6,189 bases of DNA, from assembly GCA_017990305.1 (NCBI GenBank), contig JAGNOB010000127.1, forward strand, positions 1 to 6,189, read 5' to 3'. The notes beneath the pieces were generated by a model. The model did not search any database and was not told where the DNA came from. It saw nothing but the letters and a program-made list of their open reading frames with translations. A program made the position numbers and the translations under genes. The stretch is from Leucobacter sp. GTDB lineage: Bacteria > Actinomycetota > Actinomycetes > Actinomycetales > Microbacteriaceae. Below are positions 1 to 4,485 of the stretch, piece by piece. Within the stretch, counting starts at the first letter, position 1. Each line of letters starts with the position of its first letter.

Positions 1-184
1 GGTCTGCGACGCGGGAGCGTTCCGCACGCGTGAGGTATGCGTATGCCCCCGTCGAGCCGAGCGCGCAGATGGAATCGACACCTGCGGCTGCGATGCGTTC
101 GATGATGCCTGTGTAGCTGCCCTCGTCGATGCCGTCGTCGGTGACGGGGGTGAGCGGAAACGCGCTCAGGCCAGTGAAATTCAT
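1..184 (-). CDS. DHDPS/N-acetylneuraminate-lyase family aldolase, N-terminal 61 residues (cut by window edge)
   Basis: Only the first 61 codons are present; the gene continues past the left edge. The translation begins MNFTGLSAFPLTPVTDDG and contains ALGSTGAYAYLTRAERSR at about residues 41-58. This matches the start of the first beta-strand and the phosphate/carboxylate-binding G-[ST]-T-G loop of class I, Schiff-base (beta/alpha)8 aldolases of the DapA/NanA family (family knowledge). The catalytic Lys and the conserved Tyr would lie outside the window, so the reaction (dihydrodipicolinate synthase, sialic acid lyase, keto-deoxy-sugar dehydratase or other) cannot be fixed. The GSTGAY loop differs from the usual GTTGE of true DapA, so I would not call it dapA. 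The ATG overlaps the stop of the upstream permease gene as ATGA, and a good ribosome-binding site (GAAAGG, 190-195) lies 5 bases upstream, so translational coupling is likely. The enzyme may act on the permease substrate (inference). Confidence 0.85.
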   Translation of the reverse strand, partial: MNFTGLSAFPLTPVTDDGIDEGSYTGIIERIAAAGVDSICALGSTGAYAYLTRAERSRVAD

Positions 185-1125
185 GATTGCCTTTCGGGTG
201 GGAGCGTGGGGGTGCGGATCCGGGTGCGCACCGCTAGCGCGGCGCTGGCGATGACTGCGAGGGCGCCGAGCATGGTGAGCCAGCCGACAGGTTCACGCAG
301 CAGCATCGAGGCCCACACCAGCGTAAACACCGGCTGCACGAGCTGCACCTGGCTCACCTGAGCCATCGGGCCAATCTCGAGGCCCCTGTACCAGGCGAAG
401 AAACCGAGGAACATGCTGAAGACGGCGAGGTAGCCGAACGCTGCCCACTCTGTCGGAGTTGCACTCGGCGGCTGCTGGGCGATGGCGACACCGGTGAGGA
501 GCATCGTGAGTGGGGCCGCGACGATCAGCGCCCACGAGATTGTCTGCCACGCGCCGAGCTCCCGTGCGAGCAGGCCACCCTCCGCGTAACCGACAGCGGC
601 TGCGAGCACCGCGGCGAACAGCAGCAGGTCATGCCAGGACAGACTGCCGAGCCCGCCGCCCTGTAGCGCTGCGAACACGACTGCCGCGACCGCGCCGATC
701 GTTGCCGCGATCCAGAACGCGAGACCGGGCCGCTCGCCGGTGCGCACCACCGTCATCACGGCCGTCGCCGCGGGGAGCAACGCGATGACCACGGCGCCGT
801 GGCTCGCTGATGCGGTGGCCAGGGCGAGCGAGGTAAGGAGTGGAAACCCGAGGACGACACCGGCCGCGACCACCGCAAGCCGCCACCACTGAGTGCCGCG
901 TGGCGGCCGTTGCCGAGTGAGCGCGAGTGCGAGTGCGGCGAGAACGGCGGCGACGACGGCGCGGCCAGAACCGATGAACAACGGCGACAGGCCGGCGACC
1001 GCGACGCGGGTGAACGGCACCGTGAACGAGAACGCGAGCACTCCGAGGAGGCCCCACAGCAGGCCTGCGCGCGGGGACGATACCGCTTCCCGTGATTTGA
1101 GAGTAGCGCTACTATGTTGACTCAT
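181..1125 (-). CDS. EamA/DMT-superfamily permease (10-TM drug/metabolite transporter)
   Basis: A 314-residue polytopic membrane protein, the normal size for the family, with two EamA halves. Hydrophobic segments run from about residue 21 (GLLWGLLGVLAFSF) to about 299. The C-terminal half carries the family pattern AWYRGLEIGPMAQVSQVQLV followed by QPVFTLVWASMLLREPVGW (about 244-282), like the conserved end of EamA proteins. Members export or import amino acids, nucleotides and other small metabolites across the cytoplasmic membrane; the substrate cannot be read from the sequence. I chose the ATG at 1125 (MSQHSSATL) because the open frame upstream is antisense to the regulator gene, and the next in-frame candidate, a GTG at codon 29, would lose the first membrane helix. 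There is no Shine-Dalgarno; a -10 hexamer sits just upstream, pointing to a leaderless mRNA. It is divergent from a MocR gene, an arrangement known elsewhere (Bacillus ycxC/ycxD type), and its stop overlaps the aldolase start. Confidence 0.9.
   Translation of the reverse strand: MSQHSSATLKSREAVSSPRAGLLWGLLGVLAFSFTVPFTRVAVAGLSPLFIGSGRAVVAAVLAALALALTRQRPPRGTQWWRLAVVAAGVVLGFPLLTSLALATASASHGAVVIALLPAATAVMTVVRTGERPGLAFWIAATIGAVAAVVFAALQGGGLGSLSWHDLLLFAAVLAAAVGYAEGGLLARELGAWQTISWALIVAAPLTMLLTGVAIAQQPPSATPTEWAAFGYLAVFSMFLGFFAWYRGLEIGPMAQVSQVQLVQPVFTLVWASMLLREPVGWLTMLGALAVIASAALAVRTRIRTPTLPPERQS
190..195 (-). promoter_or_regulatory. Ribosome-binding site of the aldolase gene
   Basis: On the minus strand GAAAGG is followed by CAATC and then ATG, a 5-base spacing. 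It lies inside the last codons of the EamA permease gene and supports the ATG at 184 as the aldolase start, with re-initiation across the ATGA overlap. Confidence 0.6.
1102..1113. promoter_or_regulatory. Perfect 12-bp palindrome, candidate MocR operator
   Basis: AGTAGCGCTACT is its own reverse complement. It coincides exactly with codons 5-8 of the permease gene (AGT AGC GCT ACT), and its last base is the first base of the regulator's predicted -10 hexamer (1113-1118). A bound protein would block the regulator promoter and also lie just downstream of the permease start, so one dimer could control both genes. MocR proteins are usually autoregulatory and bind near their divergent partner (family knowledge); assigning this site to this protein is inference. 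No second copy was seen in the window. Confidence 0.45.
1113..1118 (+). promoter_or_regulatory. Candidate -10 element of the MocR gene (leaderless)
   Basis: TATGTT ends 5 bases before the ATG at 1124, placing transcription start at or within a base or two of that A. No Shine-Dalgarno precedes the ATG, which fits a leaderless transcript of the kind common in Actinobacteria. No convincing -35 is visible at 16-18 bp spacing; TTGAGA at 1097-1102 is too close (10 bp). Confidence 0.45.
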
Positions 1126-2533
1126 GAACGATGATAGCAGTTCGCGTATTGCGGAGGGCCTCCTCGAGTGGATCTCCCGCGCCCCTGCAGGAGCCAGGCT
1201 CCCAGCAACGCGCGCCATCGTCGCCGAGTACGAGGCCAGTCCGGTGACCGTGCAGAAGGCCCTGCGCACACTGAGCGCGCGCGGCCTCATTGAGACTCGT
1301 CCCGGCATCGGCACGTTCGTGCGCGCCGTTCGCACGGCCCGCCCCCTCGACTTCGGCTGGCAGACGTCGGCGCTGCGCTCGCCGCAGCACCGACTCCCTG
1401 ACGCATCCGTGACGATGCGCCCCACCCCGCACGGCGCGATCGCCCTGCACGCCGGGTACCCTGACCGCGAGCTGCTGCCCGAGCGCCTCATCCGCGCCGC
1501 ACTCACCCGGGCTGGGCGCAGCGACACCGCGGTCACGCGCTCGCCGGTGTCCGGGCTGCCCGAACTGCAAGCCTGGTTCGCTGCCGAACTCGCGCAGGCG
1601 ACGCCGGTCGGGGTGACGCCGCCCGCGGCGAGCGACGTTATTGTGTTGCCAGGCAGTCAGAGTGGCCTGAGTTCGACCTTCCGAGCGCTCGTGACCGCGG
1701 GCCAGCCACTGCTCGTCGAATCGCCGACGTACTGGGGTGCCATCCTCGCTGCGGCACAGGCTGGCGTGCGGCTCGTGCCGGTGGCGAGCGGGCCAAGTGG
1801 CCCCGACCCGGCCGATCTTGACCGTGCGTTCGACGAGACGGGCGCGCGCGTCTTCTATGCCCAGCCAACGTACGCGAACCCGACCGGTGCGCAGTGGTCG
1901 CCGGAGCGGGCCAGGCAGATCCTTGACGTCGTCCGCGCGCGCGACGCGTTCATCGTCGAAGACGATTGGGCGCACGACTTCGGTATTACCTCCGAGTCGA
2001 GCCCGCTCGCGGCCCTGGATGACGCGGGACACGTCGTCTATATTCGATCGCTCACGAAGAGCGTGTCGCCTGCGATCAGGGTCGCTGGGGTTGTTGCGCG
2101 CGGGCCGGCCAGGGAGCGGATCCTTGCCGACAGGGGTGCGTCGTCCATGTACGTGAGCGGGATCCTGCAGGCCGCGGCCCTCGATATCGTCACCCAGCCG
2201 GCGTGGCGTACCCACCTGCGAGGGCTCCGGCAGCAGCTGCGGGCCCGCCGTGACTTGCTGATTGACAGCCTCGCAGAGCACGCACCAGCCGCGCACCTCG
2301 CCGCGGTTCCGCGCGGCGGCCTGAACCTCTGGATGCAGCTTCCTGACGCGATTGCGCTGCCGCTGCTCGTGCGCGCGTGCGAGGATGACGGGGTGCTCAT
2401 CACGCCCGGCAATGAGTGGTTCCCAGCGGAACCCGCAGGAATCTTCATCAGGCTGAACTTCTCGGGCCCGAACCCCGGAGCATTCCCTGAGGCGGCACGG
2501 GTGATCGGGCGCGCACTCGAGCGCCTGGGGTGA
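1124..2533 (+). CDS. MocR-family transcriptional regulator (GntR wHTH fused to fold-type I PLP domain)
   Basis: This 469-residue protein has the two-part MocR/GabR layout. Residues about 5-70 form a GntR winged helix (RLPATRAIVAEYEASPVTVQ, then ALRTLSARGLIETRPGIGTF). Residues about 90-469 are an aspartate-aminotransferase-like PLP domain. Visible cofactor residues include Lys312 in SLTKS (Schiff-base lysine), the YANPTG loop with Asn252, the VEDDWAHDF segment with Asp280/281 for the pyridine nitrogen, and Arg443 in FIRLNFSG, where the family's carboxylate-binding Arg lies. All key residues are kept, so it should bind PLP and probably sense an amino-acid-like ligand (as GabR does) or PLP itself (as PdxR does). 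Its likely targets are itself and the divergent permease-aldolase unit. It starts at the ATG at 1124, overlapping the permease ATG in a shared CATG. No Shine-Dalgarno is present, so translation is probably leaderless. It is intact and of typical length. Confidence 0.95.
   Translation: MNDDSSSRIAEGLLEWISRAPAGARLPATRAIVAEYEASPVTVQKALRTLSARGLIETRPGIGTFVRAVRTARPLDFGWQTSALRSPQHRLPDASVTMRPTPHGAIALHAGYPDRELLPERLIRAALTRAGRSDTAVTRSPVSGLPELQAWFAAELAQATPVGVTPPAASDVIVLPGSQSGLSSTFRALVTAGQPLLVESPTYWGAILAAAQAGVRLVPVASGPSGPDPADLDRAFDETGARVFYAQPTYANPTGAQWSPERARQILDVVRARDAFIVEDDWAHDFGITSESSPLAALDDAGHVVYIRSLTKSVSPAIRVAGVVARGPARERILADRGASSMYVSGILQAAALDIVTQPAWRTHLRGLRQQLRARRDLLIDSLAEHAPAAHLAAVPRGGLNLWMQLPDAIALPLLVRACEDDGVLITPGNEWFPAEPAGIFIRLNFSGPNPGAFPEAARVIGRALERLG
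1131..1136 (-). promoter_or_regulatory. Candidate extended -10 element of the EamA permease gene (leaderless)
   Basis: On the minus strand the sequence reads TGC-TATCAT-CGTTC-ATG: an extended -10 (TGN plus hexamer) ending 5 bases before the permease ATG at 1125. The TG at 1139-1138 could compensate for the missing -35. There is no Shine-Dalgarno. The element lies inside codons 3-5 of the regulator gene. It sits at the same offset as the -10 on the opposite strand. Confidence 0.45.
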
Positions 2534-2551
2534 GCCTGGGGTGAGCCTGGG
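2523..2551 (+). repeat. 11-bp tandem repeat spanning the MocR stop codon
   Basis: GCCTGGGGTGA occurs as two perfect tandem copies (2523-2533 and 2534-2544), followed by a partial third copy, GCCTGGG (2545-2551). Each full unit ends in TGA, and the first TGA is the regulator's stop codon. Gain or loss of a unit by slippage would leave the protein end unchanged, so the array is probably neutral for the coding region. Confidence 0.85.
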
Positions 2552-2557
2552 AAGGCT
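2544..2557 (+). terminator. Short hairpin after the MocR gene (weak terminator candidate)
   Basis: AGCCT-GGGA-AGGCT forms a perfect 5-bp stem closed by a GNRA-type tetraloop, 11 bases after the regulator stop and partly within the tandem repeat. There is no U-tract after it. It may be a weak attenuating hairpin or chance. If it does not terminate, the MFS gene may be read through from the regulator. Confidence 0.25.
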
Positions 2558-2579
2558 GTACGCGGCGATTTCCGTGTGT

Positions 2580-2585
2580 TAACAT
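2580..2585 (+). promoter_or_regulatory. Candidate -10 element of the MFS transporter gene
   Basis: TAACAT lies in the intergenic region, overlapping an 8-bp palindrome TGTTAACA (2577-2584) that could serve as a small regulator half-site. Transcription would start near 2592, giving an 80-base leader before the preferred ATG at 2674. No clear -35 was found at the expected spacing. Confidence 0.35.
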
Positions 2586-2612
2586 TCGTCTGATGAATGC
2601 GCAATGTGTGTT

Positions 2613-2642
2613 GCACTCCACTGGGCTGCACTGCACAGCACT
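2613..2642 (+). repeat. Degenerate GCACT pentamer array in the MFS leader
   Basis: Six consecutive in-phase pentamers read GCACT, CCACT, GGGCT, GCACT, GCACA and GCACT. The array lies between the predicted transcription start and the ribosome-binding site of the MFS gene. The segment also contains a GCTG-N7-CAGC inverted repeat (2626-2640). No function can be assigned; it could be an operator region or low-complexity DNA. Confidence 0.5.
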
Positions 2643-2662
2643 GCCAGCGTCGCGAACGAGAC

Positions 2663-2667
2663 GAGGA
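2663..2667 (+). promoter_or_regulatory. Ribosome-binding site that decides the MFS start
   Basis: GAGGA with 6 bases before the ATG at 2674 is a normal Shine-Dalgarno position. It favours this start over the in-frame ATG at 2593, which has no ribosome-binding site and would add 27 residues unlike any MFS N-terminus. Confidence 0.65.
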
Positions 2668-2673
2668 TCCGTC

Positions 2674-3909
2674 ATGACCGAGCAACCCGCCAGCGCAGCA
2701 CCCCGCACGCAGGTGCCGCTGCTCCTCGCCCTCGTCTTCCTTGTCTATCTCGCTCAGATGACGCTCAGCCCGATCATCGCACCGCTCGCCCGAGAGGTGG
2801 GGCTTGCCGAATGGCAGGTCGGCGTGACGGTGAGTGCTGCCGCGATCATGGTGGTGCTCACGAGTCAGTTCTGGGGCCGACGGTCGCAGACGCACGGCAC
2901 GAAGCCAGTGCTCACCACCGCCCTGTTGCTCGGGGCAGCAACGATGGCGCTGTTTGCGTGGGCGGCGGCACTCGGTATGAGTGGGGTCATTGTCGGCACC
3001 GCTCTGTTTGTGCTGTTCGTGCTGCTGCGCGGTGTGGGCTTTGGCCTCGCGATCTCCGCGGTCGCACCGACCGCGCAAACCTTCATCGCCCGAGTTACCG
3101 ACACCGAGGAGGCGCGCGTGCGCGGGATGGCGGGCGTCGGAGCGGTGCAGGGCGTCGCGATGATTGCGGGCGCGATCGTCGGGGGAGTGCTCGCGGGCCT
3201 CGGGCTGCTTGTTCCGCTCATCGTCATCCCCGCACTGCTCGCGCTTGCCGCGCTTGTCACGATGGTGAGCCTGCGGCCCGAGCCCCAGCGCGACCTCATC
3301 GAGCACCCAGCCCGCGTGCGAGCAACGGACTCACGGGTGTGGCCGTTCCTGCTCGCGGGCTTTGGAATGTTCACGGCGCTCGGCTTCTTCCAGATCATCA
3401 TCGGCTTCATTGTGCAGGATCGGCTCGGACTTGACGGCCGCATGACCGCCCTCACGACGGGCGGGGTGATGCTCGTCGCCGGCATCGGCATGGTGTTCGC
3501 GCAGGCTGTCGTCGTTCCGCGCTCGGGGTGGTCACCCGCGGTGCTGCTCCGTGTCGGGTCGACGATCGCGGTCGTCGGATTCGCCATGCTCGCGCCCAAC
3601 GCGGGGCTCACACTGCTCATCGTTGGAACCGTGCTCGTGGGTTTCGGCCTCGGCATCGCGACCCCCGGATATACGGCTGGCCCGACGCTGCTCATGCGCA
3701 ACGACGAACAGGGCGGCCTTGCGGGGCTCATCGGGGCGACGAACGGCCTGACGTTCGTGATTGCGCCCGCCCTGAGCACAACGCTCTACGGGGTCTGGCC
3801 GCTGCTCCCCGTGATCGTGAGTGGGGTACTTATGGCTATCGTCGCACTCTTTGTGTTCATGCATCCGAGGTTCCGCGAGGTGCGGGCCACCGCGACACCG
3901 ACCGAGTGA
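2674..3909 (+). CDS. MFS transporter (12-TM, DHA1-like)
   Basis: A 411-residue protein with the classic 6+6 helix pattern and a central cytoplasmic loop at about 200-222. After a short hydrophilic N-terminus (MTEQPASAAPRTQ), the first helix begins near residue 14. The loop between helices 2 and 3, GRRSQTHGTKPV (68-79), fits MFS motif A (G-x3-D-R-x-G-R-R/K), although its usual Asp is replaced. GAIVGG in helix 5 (about 166-171) recalls motif C of antiporters but lacks the Pro. The best guess is a proton-driven exporter of small molecules in the inner membrane; the substrate is unknown. The start was chosen by the GAGGA site. The gene lies 140 bp downstream of the MocR gene on the same strand and has a possible promoter of its own, so control by MocR is possible but not shown. 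It ends 14 bp before the stop of the convergent acetyltransferase gene. Confidence 0.92.
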   Translation: MTEQPASAAPRTQVPLLLALVFLVYLAQMTLSPIIAPLAREVGLAEWQVGVTVSAAAIMVVLTSQFWGRRSQTHGTKPVLTTALLLGAATMALFAWAAALGMSGVIVGTALFVLFVLLRGVGFGLAISAVAPTAQTFIARVTDTEEARVRGMAGVGAVQGVAMIAGAIVGGVLAGLGLLVPLIVIPALLALAALVTMVSLRPEPQRDLIEHPARVRATDSRVWPFLLAGFGMFTALGFFQIIIGFIVQDRLGLDGRMTALTTGGVMLVAGIGMVFAQAVVVPRSGWSPAVLLRVGSTIAVVGFAMLAPNAGLTLLIVGTVLVGFGLGIATPGYTAGPTLLMRNDEQGGLAGLIGATNGLTFVIAPALSTTLYGVWPLLPVIVSGVLMAIVALFVFMHPRFREVRATATPTE

Positions 3910-3916
3910 GGCGCGT

Positions 3917-3935
3917 GGCCGGGCTAGGCCCGGTC
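3917..3935. terminator. Bidirectional hairpin terminator between MFS and GNAT genes
   Basis: CCGGGC (3919-3924) pairs with GCCCGG (3928-3933) around a 3-base loop. The stem extends by one G-U and one G-C pair to 8 bp on the plus-strand transcript. It begins 7 bases after the MFS stop (TGA, 3907-3909) and contains the GNAT stop codon (TAG, 3926-3924) at the loop. Neither side has a U-tract, which is common for actinobacterial hairpins. Its position between convergent genes supports a role in ending both transcripts. Confidence 0.6.
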
Positions 3936-4466
3936 GTGAAGAGACAACGCGTAGTGCATGAGCTCGACCTTGTGCCCCGACGGGGCGACCCCGGTCTCTG
4001 ATCCGCGCTGCTCGAAGCCTGCTGCGTCGAGCACCCGTTGGGAGCCGGCGTTATCAGTGACGGTGCGCGCGGTGAGCGTCGTGAGGCCGGAGGCCCGAGC
4101 GAACTCCGCCGCGAGCGCAAGGGCAGCGCTCGCGTATCCCTTCCCCCGTGCGTCGGGGTGCAGCCAAAAGCCCACTTCCGCTCGGTCGGCTGCGACGTCG
4201 AAGAGTACGAGGCTGCCCGCGAACGCATCGCTCGAGGCCTCCGCAATGGCAAGCACCGCGAGGTCGCCTCGTTCGAGCCCGGGCCGTGCGTCGCGCTCGA
4301 TCATGCGGCGCACGGACTCGGGGGTGTACTCGGGTTCAGGCAGGTGGGCGTGCCGCCGCACGTCGGTGTCTGCTGAGCCGGCCGCGTATGCTGTCGCGTC
4401 AGCATCACGCAGCGGCCGCAGTCTCACTCGGTCGTCGGTGAGGGGCAGCTTCGTCTGGTCGAGCAT
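3924..4466 (-). CDS. GNAT-family N-acetyltransferase (RimJ/RimL-like)
   Basis: This 180-residue protein is full length for the Acetyltransf_3 (RimJ/RimL) group. It opens with LTDDRVRLRPLRDADATAYA (9-28), the usual first strand and helix. The acetyl-CoA pyrophosphate loop is HPDARGKGYASAAL (103-116; R107-G-K-G-Y-A), followed by the helix of motif A. TDNAGSQRVLDAAGFEQRG (137-155) is the typical motif B end with Asn139, Ser142 and the AGF turn. Such enzymes transfer acetyl groups from acetyl-CoA to protein N-termini, amino sugars or small amines; the substrate cannot be deduced. The ATG at 4466 lies 19 bp after the stop of the MMPL gene, so the two are probably one operon. No good Shine-Dalgarno precedes it. 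A GATATT hexamer at 4478-4473 would also allow a separate leaderless transcript. Confidence 0.9.
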   Translation of the reverse strand: MLDQTKLPLTDDRVRLRPLRDADATAYAAGSADTDVRRHAHLPEPEYTPESVRRMIERDARPGLERGDLAVLAIAEASSDAFAGSLVLFDVAADRAEVGFWLHPDARGKGYASAALALAAEFARASGLTTLTARTVTDNAGSQRVLDAAGFEQRGSETGVAPSGHKVELMHYALSLHDRA

Positions 4467-4472
4467 GGTCTC

Positions 4473-4478
4473 AATATC
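4473..4478 (-). promoter_or_regulatory. Possible internal -10 element for a leaderless GNAT transcript
   Basis: On the minus strand GATATT lies 6 bases before the ATG at 4466, at -12 to -7 if transcription starts on the A. It is AT-rich in an otherwise GC-rich stretch and no ribosome-binding site competes. No -35 is evident, and the gap is only 19 bp, so this is tentative. Confidence 0.25.
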
Positions 4479-4485
4479 TCACAAC

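Noticed and set aside
1126..1536. N-terminal extension of the EamA permease to 451 residues
   Set aside because: The extra 137 residues are Arg/Ser-rich, have no membrane or domain character and are wholly antisense to the well-supported DNA-binding domain of the MocR gene.
1112..2296. 394-residue open frame antisense to the MocR gene
   Set aside because: Its composition (Arg, Gly, Ala, His rich, no motifs) is what high-GC third-position bias produces opposite a real gene. The + strand protein has clear family motifs.
2038..3779. Long minus-strand frames (2038-3306 and 2865-3779) across the MFS gene
   Set aside because: They are low-complexity Ala/Pro/Ser/Arg or Arg/His/Glu shadows of the MFS and MocR genes, with no recognisable domain.
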